Shown one piece after another: positions 35,406 to 48,141 of a DNA stretch of 64,000 nt. The translations under genes were made by a program, and so were the position numbers. Source of the DNA: Cladorrhinum sp. PSN259 (taxonomy: Eukaryota > Ascomycota > Sordariomycetes > Sordariales > Podosporaceae); the NCBI GenBank assembly GCA_033725935.1, contig MU867061.1, forward strand, positions 372,001-436,000. The letters are read 5' to 3'. Below the pieces are notes generated by a model, which saw only the letters and a program-made list of their open reading frames with translations, had not been told where the DNA came from and did not search any database. The stretch's first letter is position 1; every line of letters starts with the position of its first letter.

Positions 35406-35886
35406 GTCGGTTGATATTTGGTGGAATTGTAAATATTTATATGATACTACAGTCACTGGTCGTTTGTTTACTTTTTATTCGTTCGTTGGCGGCTTTGGGA
35501 GCATCGTCATGTTGGCATGTAATACGGTCCCCCTTCCTATCTTATGATTACCGAGATAAAATCTTCTATACACAGCCTGGCCAAACGACTTTAATACATA
35601 GACTATCAACATTCCAGTCTAAAGACTCCGTGCTTTAATAAGTAATTCAAACCCTCGAATGCCGAAGACAACACATAAACCCCCTAGTATAATACGTCCT
35701 GTCCAACTCCAGCCAATGCGCGCAGCACCCTTCTTCCTCTTCTTGGTCCTGTTCCAGCTTGTTTGTTCCATAACCTGAATCTGTCGTCCCATCCAATGCT
35801 GATCCCAATCCCGCTCCTCCTAATCCCAAGGAGGCTCCTCTGACTCTGTTTCCTCGCAGACTTGAGAACCTCGCAGACGAAGGCCC
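35406..35886. other. Short intergenic region between convergent genes
   Basis: 3' flanks of the NIPSNAP (plus) and Rogdi-like (minus) genes. No further gene is seen. Confidence 0.5.
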
Positions 35887-36988
35887 CTAATCCTCCAACA
35901 ATCCCAATTCGGACTCCCCCATGACGGCAGCCAGGTTCCTCCTCGCGAGCGCAAGCGTATGTCCCAGCGCAGTCAACTTTGCCGTCAGACTCAACAGAGC
36001 CGGATCGGCGGATTCAACTCGTACTTTTTCCCTCACGTAGACTTCCACCTCTTTATTTTTTATTCTCGTACCAGACAAGACCGGCGCCAAAGGTGGCAAC
36101 TCTGCTTGTTCCTCTGGTTGTTGTGGCTGCGGAGGTGATGGTGATGCGTGGTATCCAAACACCCTGTCAGCCTCGTCGTGCTCTAATCGTCTGGATGTGC
36201 CGATTGCTAAAGCAAGTTTCGTGCTAAAGTGTACTGGGGCGTTTGCAGGTTCCAAAGTGCGGAGGTAGAGTATCAGAGAGGATTCTTGGATTGTGAGAAA
36301 AAAGGAGAGGGATTGTTGGACCGTGTGTGAGAGTGTTGGTAGTGGTGGGAGAAAGTGCGTCGGCGAGGCTGAGCGGGATGTCCATGAGGGATCCGTGGAG
36401 GGTGGTGAGCTGAACGGATTGGTATTGGGCCCTTTGAGGAGGGATATTGATTCGGAGAGGGTTTGCGAGAGGAGACGGAGCTGAGCGGAGAGAAAGGGGG
36501 CGGAGGAGGTGTGGTCGGACTGAGAGGAGGAAGTGTACGGCAGGGTCAAGTTGAGGAGGTCGATCGAGTGGCTGAGGAGGGAGTGGAGGGTTGTTAGAGG
36601 TTGGAGATGGATCGGGTTGTCGGGATTTATTGTTATTGTTTGGTGGGGGAGGGTTCGGAGGCGGAGGTGGATTGTCTAATGGGACAGAGTGTTAGTGAAA
36701 GGGAGGGGCGGCGGGGAGAGGGATGAGGAGGGGAGAACAGACTCCTTTTACTATACGAGTGCCTACTCTTGTGATTGTCCCTTTTACTATTTCGTTTCGT
36801 GGGGTGCTGAGCACCAATGTGCAGCCGGGATCGACTGGCGCAAGGAGCGCATAGCAATCTTCGAGGCCATTCTTGAGGTTGGTGAGGGTTTCTTGGAGTT
36901 CCTGGACCAGCCAGTCGAGTTCGCGCTTCTGTTTACGGGTGAGCGGGGATTCAACAAGAACCCAGGAGTCAAGAAGAGTCGCATCCAT
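35887..36988 (-). CDS. RAV2: Rogdi/Rav2-like subunit of the RAVE V-ATPase assembly complex
   Basis: Minus-strand exon 1 (36988 to 36743 or 36752) and exon 2 (36675-35887) give about 344 or 341 residues. The N-terminus shows LTRKQKRELDWLVQELQETL and LEDCYALLAPVDPGCTLVLS, then NEIVKGTITRVGTRIVKG. After the intron come TIHLRLRTLPHQTI and the long helical C-terminal half. This is the pattern of ROGDI/Rav2, a cytosolic subunit of RAVE that reassembles V-ATPase V1 and Vo. The acceptor ATTAG with CACTAACAC branch is clear. The donor is either GTAAAA (36751) or GTCTGT (36742). Both keep the frame, and family pattern favours keeping VKG. The Pro/Gln-rich stretch at about residue 260 is a loop. Confidence 0.85.
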
Positions 36989-37455
36989 GGCTTAAAATGT
37001 GCTGGGAGTTAAAACCGACCTCTGATGCTTCAACTGAAGCTTTAAGTTGCTGTGGCTCAATTCGAGGCCAGATTTCAACAGACATTGTTGATGTGTTGTC
37101 GTCGCGATGATCCTTGCCTTTTATTCGTCATACAGGCACCCATATCCCGCGATTGGAGATGACTGCAAAAAATGCGTGTGCCTGGAGATGGATGATGCGT
37201 CGCGAGTTGGATGGCGTTCAGATGGCATGACGACGAATTGTTGGCGGGGAGCTCCATGTCGACGGTCAAAAGCGGTAGGCGGCGAAAGCTAAAGTGCGTT
37301 TGACAGGTCTTGGCATTTCTGGGTTGACTTTGACCCCACGTTTCCCCAACTCCTCCTTCAAGTACGGAGCTTACAAGCAAATATCGCCAAATTCAAACGC
37401 CCTTCCCTTTAACTCTCACCAGCATTTACATACCGAGCTACGGCTCTCACTTGCA
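36989..37455. promoter_or_regulatory. Divergent promoter region, Rogdi-like / small gene
   Basis: About 470 bases between a minus-strand and a plus-strand start. The last 120 bases before 37456 are pyrimidine- and A-rich, like a fungal leader. No specific operator is recognised. Confidence 0.45.
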
Positions 37456-37745
37456 ATGCCCGACGTAAGTGCCCAGCGCTATTGAACCGGTTCTTTTCTA
37501 ACCATAACGAACAGGGCGATCAGACCAAAGACGAAGATTACGAAGCCATCGAGTATTATGTTTTTCCCGGCGTTGAATATGAAAGGTGGTTATCATGGAA
37601 GGCTGGAACCGAGAGGGTGGTGCTCATGGGCACTGGAAACACCACCCCCTAGAAAGTGAATGCGGACCATGAGGATATCCTTGTTCGCAAAAGCACTAGT
37701 GTTTTTGTGAAAAATGGAAAGGTTAAATTGGTAAAGAAAACCTAA
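37456..37745 (+). pseudogene. Small unknown gene with an in-frame TAG
   Basis: The first exon is ATGCCCGAC (37456-37464). It is followed by a textbook 50-nt intron (GTAAGT donor, CTAACC branch, AACAG acceptor) and a second exon from 37515. The product reads MPDGDQTKDEDYEAIEYY and onward for 48 residues, to a TAG at 37650-37652. The same frame stays open past the TAG for 30 more codons to a TAA at 37743-37745, and that tail (VRKSTSVFVKNGKVKLVKK) looks like protein. The whole would be about 78 residues. It has no signal peptide, membrane segment or recognised domain. It may be a truncated gene, a sequencing error, a readthrough case or a mis-drawn intron. The leader quality argues that it is or was expressed. 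Confidence 0.5.
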
Positions 37746-40679
37746 GGAGGACTAGGAAACATAACTTCAAACACCTTGGAGCCCTCCGCAAACCCCAACA
37801 TCAACTCCAACTTCCAATCCATATCGACCGGCTTGTTTATTTAGTGACCGCCGCGTAATACGAGACTCGCTATAGACGAATTTGATAGATATTTTATTCG
37901 AGATAGCGCTGAATCCTCGCATGATCGAGCCGGATAACACCTGATTTGTCTTCATCCTGATTATGTCCATTAGGTCGTGATGATTAGCGGGGAGATTCTT
38001 AACATAAGGTGCAGAGCTCAAAAATTCATGACAGGCTGAGTTGACGCTCTGCACCTCCTTACCGGTACTCTAATGACTACCCATTGAACCAGAGAAGAGA
38101 ATCTTCAACAACATTAAGATGTATGACAATGACTAATGACTGCTGTTAACCTGAGGTTCGATGTATCCTTGTGAAAATTCAGGAACCGTTAAGCGGTTCC
38201 GGCTCCGTATTCATCTTTATTTCTGACAAACCTGGGGCTCTTTTGACTACGAGGCTTTGTCCAAGGGCTAGGAAATGTGGTTACCTAGATCCGGACATGG
38301 CGATGTCACTCAATCCAGTCGTCCTGTTGAACAATCATAATGTTACAAGAATGATATGACTAGCCATTGTAGGCTTCGGGAAAGCGGAACCTTTGCAGTT
38401 TTGCGCTGGTCTGTTATACGACTACGGTGTGTTTTTTTTTTCATCACATCATATTAGAGTGAAGCTGGAATCAGTTTTTTGATGTCATCACAATTCTGAA
38501 TTAATTGAGATCTCGATGCCTAAAGTGTGATGGGCGAAATATTGACAGAGTTGTTGAGATTGGATGAGTGTGATGGAGTCGTAGGATTGTGGGTTTGTGG
38601 ATTCGCAATTTGGAGTTTCGCTGCTGCCTCACAATCATAACGGACCGGCAGTCAACGACGGAGTCTTTTGACAATCTCTGCTTCTTTAAGAACATGAAGT
38701 TTTACCAGCACTAACAGACGGTAAAATGAGGGTTATTGGAATCTTGCCCTTTTGTGACACGGGCCGAACTTGTTTTGTTTTGGCGTTGCCATTTTATGGG
38801 TATATGCAGACTTGTCGGAACAACATCACTTATCTGATCTCTTCTTGCTCGGTTCGATCCGAAATTGAGGTTCTCCAGGTGATCAACTTTACAGGGGAGC
38901 CTTGTATGGTGAGTACCTAGAGGCTGTGGGTACAAAAGCCCTCCCCTGAAAAAGTCTGGAGAAAACAAAAGCTCCGCGATTATTCTCCACAGTTTTCCTG
39001 GGGCGGAAATGACATGGAGGGATTTGCTCACCAAAAGCTAAAACCCAAATCATGCAAAATAGAGTTCATGGTTCTGCACGGATCATTTTCCCTACGCAGT
39101 CCAACAAAAGATTGTATTTCGGCACTTGAGAGAGGAAGCGTCCCGGGATGAGACAAAGAGAGGGTAGCGGGCCGCAACAAGGTCCTACGTCTTAGGCGAG
39201 CGAGCGAACGTACATCAGGGTCTAAAACAGAACATCGTTCAAATTCTAGCGCGAGTTTGGAATGTAAAAAATAATGTCCAGGTAAAAAGGAGGAAAAAGT
39301 AAACAAACAAAACATCAGGTCACATGGATAATGGGCTTGAGGTTCTAGACCCCTTCCATAGAGAGCACTAGCTGTCTTGCATGAAGCATTGCCGAATGCA
39401 AAGGTAACATCGTAAAAGGGGTCATCATCAAGAAAGGGGGCTAACCACTGAGGACTGGCAGACTGGTGGACTTTCAGGTCACGAAGCCCTCACTTCTCGC
39501 ACGAACCAAAAAACCCCCAAAAAACACCCAATAGATCAAGCATTCAAGAGAGGAAACAGACGCCGTGAATCAAGGGCAGAAAAGAGAAAAGGGGTATCGA
39601 TAAACTTGGTGACATGTATAGAAGGCTAAAAATGTTCAAAAAGGGGGACCAACGTCCTGCTTCCCGTATTCCACACATTTTTTCGCCTTCTTCCTGCGAT
39701 TTTGCGCGCGCTTGTTCCATCTCACATGTCCTCATCAAGAAGTGTAGGGTAGAATATAACAAATAGGCGCCTTCGAGAGTGTCGTCCCGGATCTTGGGCT
39801 GTTCCAACTCCATCGCACATATCCCGCCCTCGAAGATCCATTGTTACACCCTCGAAGAAAGAAGCTTAAAAAAAAAAAAGTCGAGTCCAGCCAGCATCGC
39901 GCCACAGTAACGTTGAAATTTTGCCCGAGATTATGCTCCCCACTATGTGGTTGTCGTAAATGGTGAAGCGAAGATCGTAGAATGAAGTATATCGTATTTC
40001 GGCGTGGGTATCAAGGTTATGGTCGTAATGAAAAAGTCAAGAGTAGAAAACCGCAAGCGGTTGAAATGGGGAGCAAAGCTGTACATCTCTCGGGCTCCTC
40101 CATCGGTACTGTGTAGGTGATGCTGGAAAAGGAAACGAAACGAAGAATTGGTTCAGTTGAAGTTTTGAAGGGAAACGAATCCCCCGGCCCTGCCTGAACT
40201 TAGGAAGTGAAGGTCCGTGAAAAGGGTTATATCGAGCTTTATTGTCGAAAAGAAAGGTATGAAGAAGTTGGTATTTGCGTGTAAGACTTCTTTTTCCGCG
40301 ACCAAAGGTCGAAGGTTGTCAGACAAAGGGGAGAATCAAAGAGGTAAAAGTAATAAGGGGTAAAAGTTGCTGACAACCGGTCAAAAGAGAAGCGTTCGCG
40401 GAAAAGAATATCCCCAAGCCCACGTTGGCGATGGTGGAGTATGTGCTATAAGTCCTTGATTGGACTTTTCTCATCAAGTCTCAGGTTGCTCCGCTGACTT
40501 TATACTGCGTAAAAAGGGCTGAAAAATCAAGAAGCTGTTGACGGAATAATACCGCGCCTCGCGATTTTGAGAGACAAATGAAATGGATTGGTATGATGCT
40601 CGCATCGTCGAGTTCGGGATTTGGCAGTACCGAAGTTCTTCCGCCTCCTCCTCCCTACTCCCTCACGTTGGTTGGCCGC
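37746..40679. other. Gene-poor region
   Basis: Three kilobases without a credible frame on either strand. Weak ORFs of 60-107 codons lack any feature. No repeat, tRNA or rRNA is recognised. Confidence 0.45.
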
Positions 40680-40979
40680 TTAGAGGAAAACGGCGACAAC
40701 GACACCGGCCACGGCGACGGCAGCAACGTTGGCGGCACCGAGAGCACCAGCAGAATTATCGGGTGGTGGGCTGTTAGGCGAGCCGGTGCCGGTGGAGGAT
40801 GGAGGGCTAAGTGTAGTCGATGCTGAGTGAGAGCCGTTGTGAGTGCCGGTTGCCTCGGCACGGTGAAGAGTCAACGTCCTGGTAAGGGTCACGGTGCTGG
40901 TGGCAGTGGTGGTGCTAGTCTCTGCCGCAACCGCGAGAAGCGGAAGCAGGAGAGCAGTGAAGATGCTTGAGAGCTGCAT
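40680..40979 (-). CDS. Small secreted GPI-anchored Ser/Thr-rich protein
   Basis: A single exon of 99 residues in the context CCACAATGCAG. A signal peptide (MQLSSIFTALLLPLLAVAAE) is followed by about fifty residues rich in Ser, Thr, Pro and Gly (STTTATSTVTLTRTLTLHRA), suited to O-glycosylation. A C-terminal hydrophobic segment (AANVAAVAVAGVVVAVFL) comes after a small-residue omega-like site (NSAGA). This is the usual plan of fungal GPI-anchored wall or membrane proteins. No cysteine and no enzyme domain are present. The name stays at this level; no family is recognised. Confidence 0.82.
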   Translation of the reverse strand: MQLSSIFTALLLPLLAVAAETSTTTATSTVTLTRTLTLHRAEATGTHNGSHSASTTLSPPSSTGTGSPNSPPPDNSAGALGAANVAAVAVAGVVVAVFL

Positions 40980-43900
40980 TGTGGATGATGGATCTGGTAA
41001 AACCGAAGGGTTGTTGGAGTGCGTGTGCGGATGTGACTACAAATGCGCAATATATGGCTGTGGGAAATCGCTTTGCAACAGAACCTCTTGGTCGTTATAG
41101 TATCGCTGTATGTTCGTGTTGTTGATGTTGATGTTGTTCGAATGAATGACAGAATACTTCGAGTACTCGATGTGAAGCAGCGCCAAAAAAAGATGCAGGG
41201 ATAGTAGACTTTGCCAACGAAGTCTGTGTAGGAGCTGGAGGTGCGGAAGAAGAGAAAACGAAGGTGGTGCTGGTGTGCGAGGTGCAGGATTGAAGAGGAA
41301 ACAGAAGAGGGCAACAGGCGTCGAGAAGGCCCGCGATTCCCCATGCACCCACGATGCGCTTGGGAGCGGACACCGCAAATTACGACTGGGCCGCCAAGCA
41401 TAGAACATCCGACAATAACAGCGGGAAGCGCAGTTTGTGCGAGTCGTAGATAGGCGGTACGTACCGAGCACCTTCCCCGCGAGGGACTGGCGCCACGAGA
41501 GGTTGCAGCGGTACCTGCCAAGCCTGCATCGAAATCGACAAGGATCGTCTTCGCCGTCGTGCCTGTCCAACCCAGTCCCGTCTCAACACTCCTTCTGCCA
41601 CGGGCAGGACTTGATTTTTGCCGCCCAACACTCGAAACCTTGGCTGGCTGCCCAGTCATCTTGCCAGAAGGGAGAATCGTCAGGCTGCCTCATAAAACGA
41701 CCATTTTCCTCACGGCTAAATCTTCCCTTTTCTCTCAGTGAGCAGCATGAGCATCTCGACCTCCAGCTGTTTCAAGCCGGAAATTGGGCATTGGACAGTA
41801 TACTAGTGTAGAAGCGTGCACACCCTCTGTCAGTGCGGTGTCCGGCCCCAACCGTCACGTTGCCCAACCATGCCCAATACAGTATTGCATGCGTGCGGTG
41901 CTCTCCGCCCCTCCATCGCATCATCATCTCATCTCTGGACTGGATCTGCCCTGGGGAAGGGAGACCAAGGCCGTGGAGTTTATTTGTGCCGGCCCTGCGC
42001 AACAGAGATTGGAAGTCTCAACTTGTCATCTCCCCTCTCCCGTCCCGGTCTGGAATAACAGAAAAGAAGCCGACGACGGCGACCGTGAGAAACAAGCAGT
42101 TGCAGACAGCGGCAAAAGCTGACCAAAGAGCGGCATAAAGATCGTTAGTGAAATTTGTTGCAATTTGGACGGACCCACTCCGGCGGAACACATGATTGGT
42201 GTACCTGACATGGCGTGCCAACGGGAACCAACCGAGCATCCAATGCTTGTTCGTCGTTGCAAAAAAGATTTTCACCAGGGACCCATCACCCAAGTTGGCC
42301 TCAGCGTTTTCTGGGGAAAGAAGGGGGTTTTTCTTTTTCGGCTGATAAAAAGATCTCGCCCTGGCCCTGGTCCCTGCGCTCGATCCATCGCTCAGGGAGC
42401 TTGAATTGGGTTCTCACTGCGAAGCGAAACGAAACTCGGTCCACCAACACCATTGTTTCTTGACCAAAATGGTGAGGAGACGCTGCTTGGTGCCATGTGG
42501 CATCGTTTCTGTGGCGCCAGCTCTCGAAAACCACGCATGTATGTAATCTCACCGATATCTCGCAATATCCGGGGTCAGTACTGCCCAGTGTTGGGTAGCC
42601 AAACACCTGGAGAATGCAGATGGATGGCGGTGGAAGAAGCAACAATAACCGTGACGCAATTTTTGGGCACGCAGTGACCAACAGGTCGAGGCACAGCCGC
42701 TGTCTTACCGGACAACAACAAAATGAGCCACTCCTCTCTTCTCCAGCGGTCGTCGCATACAACTTTCGTTGAAGGGGAAAGCTTCCAAGCTTCCGACCTA
42801 CCGTCCACATGAACACAGACTGTTTGCATGAAAATGTTGAAGTCCACCATCACACTATTCATCAGGAAATTTTTTTCCTCTTCCATTTTCACAACCTTCC
42901 TTCCCTGATAAGCGAGCGGGATGCTTTCTCTCTCTCTCTCCCTAGGCCACCTCTCTTGACAGTGCCCCCTTCGGCTCGGTGTCGCCGCCGTTCCGTTGCG
43001 ACGTCTTGGAAAATATAAATAATATATTAACACAGGCAGTGCTTGCTCGCTAGGTAACCATACCATGGAAACGGAGACTCGAGTCAATTTACCAATTCCC
43101 ATTCGGCATACACATAGATAATTTAATCATCTTCTGCACTGAGTTTGAGAGAAGATTCTGCGGAATAGCTTACCTAAAAAATACAGCAAGTTACGGCGTG
43201 GACAGACAAAGCGTAATAAGCGCGCTCCGCTTCTGCGGAGTAGCGCTGGTCATTAAGGAAACCGCCTGCCGCACGTTTCAACAAGGGCTCGCAGAGGACA
43301 GCCTACGGGGATGGTCAGCCGTTGCTCGCGATGTCACAATGGTCATGAAAGGATGAGATGAGATGAGCCGATGTTTTTTTTTTTTTTTTTAAAAAAAAAA
43401 TTAAAATTTCACTTACACATAACAAATTCAAGGAGGGAAAGGAAAGGGAAAGGGAAAAGTAACTGCCAGCTACCTACCAAACCAATGGCCTGCAAACCGG
43501 TGCTTTGCTGATAGCAAGTTCATTAATATAAATGTATCCGATTCGGAGGCGCGCTTCTTTAATTATTAGTCTAGGCTTCGCAAAGCTCAACCACCAGAGC
43601 CCCTTGTGTGTTTCCGGTCGTCAGTTGGCTTTTTTGTCACCAAGCATGCTGGCTTGGCATTGTGATGCTGACAACGCTTGTCTTGGCCTTTTTTGATAAT
43701 GATGAATGACGATGAATGTACTGCGAAATTTGCTTGCAACATATCACAATGTGATGTCTACGATGTCTACGATGTCTTATCACATATCATCTCCATCACC
43801 ATCACATCCACATCATGCACGTCAGAATCTCGCCAAACTTCGTCACCGATCCATAACCTCACGCCCATCACAATACCTAATTTACCACACCGGGAACATC

Positions 43901-44263
43901 CGAGCTACGCAACATGGTACAAACCGCATTCTAAAAGCAAGATGATTACCCTACAACTAACTAAAAACCCTCAAAAAAATCTTTCCCCGACGATTCTTTT
44001 CTCAGAAGAACCTGCACCATGCCCTGCTTGGTACTCCTAAATAACCATCGATGCAAGAGAGACAGACAATCGTAACTACTCTATAGTGATATGACTCCCA
44101 AGTTTTCCCAGTGTTGATATAGATTGATACTTTCCCAAAAATTGCCACCAAAATTCGGTCAATATCCTCTCCCCTGCCAACTGATATTCCCCGAACTCTG
44201 ATAATCATGTCTTAGGTCCATATCACAACCTTCATCACCATCACTGCTGAAACCATAAAGTCT
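40980..44263. other. Intergenic region, 3.3 kb
   Basis: It contains the promoter and leader of the small GPI protein gene (to about 41700) and the 3' flank of the GH55 gene. Long frames here (such as 40889-41659, minus) have random-looking composition. A stem-loop at 43219-43247 and a T/A homopolymer junction near 43375-43401 are the only landmarks. Confidence 0.45.
43219..43247. repeat. Stem-loop with GC-rich arms
   Basis: Outer arms AGCGC / GCGCT and inner arms CTCCGC / GCGGAG with loop TTCT form an 11-bp stem with small bulges. No neighbouring gene boundary explains it. Confidence 0.7.
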
Positions 44264-46802
44264 TTACCCCCTAAAGATAGCCAACGTGCTAGAAAACGTA
44301 GACAAATTCTCATCCCAAGCAGCCATATCCACCCCGTGTCTAGTTATCATGCCCACGCTACCAATCGTGTTTAGATTGTACAGCTGCAGAGTCCCGGTGT
44401 CCCCAGCACTGTCCAGTAAATTGGTGGTGCTGCTGGTGTAATTCACCCCTTTCTCAAGGGAAAAGATTCTGGCTTGACAATTCTCCCCAGACTTAACGGT
44501 GCTGCAGTTGGTGCTGTAATTGTTGAAGAAGCTGTACAATCCTGCACCAAAGATCATGACGTTTGTACTGTCGATAATTCTCAGTCCCCAGGCCATAGCG
44601 CATGGTGAATCTCCCGGAACGGTCTGGGAACTGCCATCTGCAGTGGCCGCACTGCTGAAGTTATTGCTGTACATGCCTGGCAAGCAGTCGGCCAAAAAGT
44701 CTGGGTCATGCAATGTTTTGTTCAGCTGCGTGAAGGGGTACGGAGCAGGCGGGTTCGGTTGGTAATACGGCGTCTCGGTCTGTATCTGGCCCATCCAAAC
44801 GTCCGAAGCATTGACGAGCTGGTACTGATAAAGCGTAAAATGCTCAACTGAGGTGCCAACGAGCCAGATGCGGGTACCCTCAATCAACAAACCGCGGCCA
44901 ACAAACACGTTGATACGTGTATTGTTCCAGTCCTCGATGTCGTGGTCAGATACCCACAGCCAATTGTTCTCCATGTAAAGGTTTCCGGCGGTTGTCGTGA
45001 TGTGCACGGCCATGTAGCCAGCGATGCAGGCCGGCTCAATGACGTTTTGGACTTCAGGGGTGATGGGGCACTCGCCGACCTGAAGCTGGGAACCGGCAAA
45101 ACCGCCGATGCGGGTATGGATATCCCACATACCAGATGGAGGGTTCGTGGAGGTACAGGTTGTCTCCCCGGCGGGGGTGTTGAGATTGTACTCAAGGAGC
45201 ACGGCGCCAGCTGTTGGGCCCTGTGTCGAGAGTATGAAGTCACTCAACTCGACGTAGCCGACCTCTCCTGGCCGTCCAACTTGGACGACTGGATATGGAT
45301 TGTTGATATCAGAAAACTTGGGTCCCACACCCATAATGACCGCACCGAGAGCTTCACCCACAGCATGGGTGTTGGGGGGAATGTAGATGGTGTCGCTCAC
45401 ACGGTAGTAGCCCGCATTCAAGTATGCAACCTTTGAGGCGTTGGCGGCCGCGGTCTGGAAGAGCATGTTCAAGGCCGCGGTGTCGTCGGTTACTCCGTCG
45501 CCCAGGGCATGAAAGTCTCGTGCGGAGAGAAATGCGGACACTGGGCGGTCCTCATATTGGGGCTTGGAGCGCTCGTAGTACTTGTCTCCAAGCTTAAGAG
45601 TCGAGGGCTGGTCCCAAAGAATGTCACGCCCCTCAAAAACCTTTGGTCCGTATGGTGCATAGAGATTGCCTCTCACGTAGCCACCATCGTAAACAGTCCC
45701 ATGAGGGTCGCCAAGCAGAAGAGGTTGGCCATCTGGGCCCTCCAAAACTGTAGGAACATTTGTGTACTCGACATTCTGAACCATCAGCGAGCCCAGGCCG
45801 GTTGTGTTGCCGGAATTACGTCCTGTGATGATGGCCGTCTTGACGTTGGAGAAGTAACTATCCAGAAGGGTGACCGACCCAACAGCAGAGGACGACATGT
45901 TGATGCCGACCTCGCAATCAACAATGGTAAGCGATTTGTAGGTCCAGCCCCAGTCCCAAATCTGGTCAATGGCAGTTTGCGAGCCATAGAAGCTGAGGTT
46001 GCGCATTGTGTACTGCTGGTTGCCGAAGCGCGCCCCGTATTTTCCGCCGTAAAAGACAAGATCTGATGCCATTCCACCACTTCCCTCCTCCATGAAGATG
46101 CCTGTGTGGCCCTCCTCATAGCGGTTTGAGAGCTTGAAGATGCAATTTTGTATCGAAGTGGCTTGGGAGGATGGCCAGTGGAGGCCAGTGGCAGGTCCTC
46201 GAATGTCGGTCGTATCGAAGACGAGATTGCGAAGCTGTCGGAAGAAGACATTGGTGGCGCCAAAGTTAAGTTCTGCACAACGATTGTTAGCGGCCATTTC
46301 CCCAACAGTCTCCCATCAATGAGAACACATACTGCCATTGTCCATGTATGGGTCCGCATCAAAGAGTGCCATCGCATGGGCAGGAAAGCTGGCAGCGCCT
46401 TTGATGACTGGCATATCATTGGGATCTCCAATGACTTGGGTGTAGTAGAAGTTGACAATTGGCGAATTGATCAAGTAGGTACCAGGAGGAAAGTAAACAA
46501 CGGCCGGGGTGATGGTCGAGCCAATGCAGGCATAGCCTCCACATCGATTGCCGGAGCTGATCGCAGCATTGATCGCAGCGGTATCGTCGGTGACTGGGAG
46601 AAAGTCAGCAGATGTTGGGTCGACGGTCGATACACATCCTACCTCCATCACCCTTTGCGCCAAAATCTCTGACGTTGCGAAAGACGGCGTAGTTCTTGTC
46701 AGGGTTGAACGAAGCGATTCCCTGGTGGGCGATGTCCTCCATCCAGAACGTCGCCACAACGGTCGATGCTGCAAGCAGCAAGAGGGCGATAGCACGCTTC
46801 AT
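44264..46802 (-). CDS. GH55 exo-beta-1,3-glucanase, secreted
   Basis: Minus-strand exons 46802-46643, 46593-46333 and 46272-44264 give 809 residues; introns are 49 and 60 nt. A signal peptide (MKRAIALLLLAASTVVA) precedes two beta-helix (pectate-lyase-like) modules, each opened by the family motif: DFGAKGDGVTDDTAAIN (restored across intron 1) and DFHALGDGVTDDTAALN (about residue 410). Between them lie CIGSTITPAVVYFPPGTYLI and ATGLHWPSSQATSIQNC, both standard for glycoside hydrolase family 55. The enzyme releases glucose or gentiobiose from beta-1,3(1,6)-glucan outside the cell, for wall remodelling or feeding on other fungi. The length is normal for the family. The catalytic glutamate was not located with certainty by eye. 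Confidence 0.93.
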
Positions 46803-48141
46803 TTTGGTGCAAAGTCCAGATACTTCAATGCGTGCAAATAATGAAAGACTGTTGAGAAAGAGCGGATGAGACGACAGGTCTCGACAGCAAATGGAGAAAA
46901 GAAAGCGGTATTGGGGTCTTGTTGTGTCGGTATGGAGGGTCGACGCCTTGCTCAACGCTGCACAATGTGGAAGATGCAACCATCAGCCGGAGCCCGTCCC
47001 AGTCAACTGGAAAGTTCGAATGGAATCGGCCTGGGTAACAGTCAGGAAGGCGCACAGCAACCTGGGTGGAGGACTCGATGTTCCACTCAGCAGCCTGGAG
47101 AGGGGTCCCGGTGCCCGCATGCGAACCTTCCTCGAGGACTGCTTTGGGCAGTGATGTCTAGCGGGTTATTATATTCCCCATGACAGATTTCATCTGATTC
47201 AAGATTTTCCCGAAGAATCCAAGCCACCATAATCACCACTTGCAACCTGGTCAGCATGGCAGCCACCAGTTTTATGACAACCAGACTCATGACATCCACC
47301 GTTTCACGAACTCACTGCTCTCAACTCTACACCGTCACTCAACTCACGCATATTTCTCAAACAATCCAGATTCGGCCATTTTCATCTTTCAAGACAAATA
47401 CAAGCTTCATTTCGACATTATCCTGGGAGTGAATTTGTGGATGAAGTTGAAAGTGGGACTTACATTCAAGGGCTGTTACATAAGGCAATTAATGTGTCCC
47501 GGTTTGTCGACTTACACGATGCTGCACTAACAGAAATGGCAGGTCAGTACAAGCAAATCTGATAGTGCTTCAGCTCCATCCGTCTTTTCTGTTGTTTTGT
47601 CATAACCTCAGAGGTATTGTTGCTATAACAAAGAACCACCATTCAATTCACCGGCTCAGCAATGCCGAGAACAAAGAATATGCAGCAACCCGATTGTACC
47701 ACATGGCGCAAATGCCCTCGCCGTGGTTGAGCTGTCAACTCCTCATCTGCTCATCAGTGCATCGTTGATATTATGACTGAAACCTCTCGAGTACTGCAAG
47801 ACATTAATGCCGGATCTCCGGTGCTGGTTATGGGAGCACCACCGACAGATCGGACGACCACGGCTTCCGATACGAGAAGCGAAAGTTGCTCGAAACATAG
47901 CCTTAATAAACCCTCGATTGCACCCGTTACCCCTTCATCCGAGAAGGACAATGATGATTATTTGGCAGATGGTTATGTTGTCTGCTGACCGGAGTGACAC
48001 CAGTCGACGAACCTATGGCATATAAATGCCGACTCTGACCCTCGAGACTCCGGTCTTCAGGGCTCAGTATACTTTCGGAACACGAAGAGGCAATCAATCT
48101 TCCAACCGACTGCCACATCTCGGCAGCCGACAGTGTTAAAA
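46803..48141. other. Divergent promoter region
   Basis: Upstream sequence of the GH55 gene (minus) and of the cysteine-rich gene (plus). A frame at 47773-47988 (71 codons) has no recognisable feature and is not called. Confidence 0.45.

Noticed and set aside
40889..41659. 256-codon minus-strand frame upstream of the small GPI protein
   Set aside because: Random-looking Ser/Thr/His-rich translation overlapping the GPI gene's leader; no motif, no good start context.
47773..47988. 71-codon frame upstream of the cysteine-rich gene
   Set aside because: No signal peptide, domain or supporting context; plausible chance frame.
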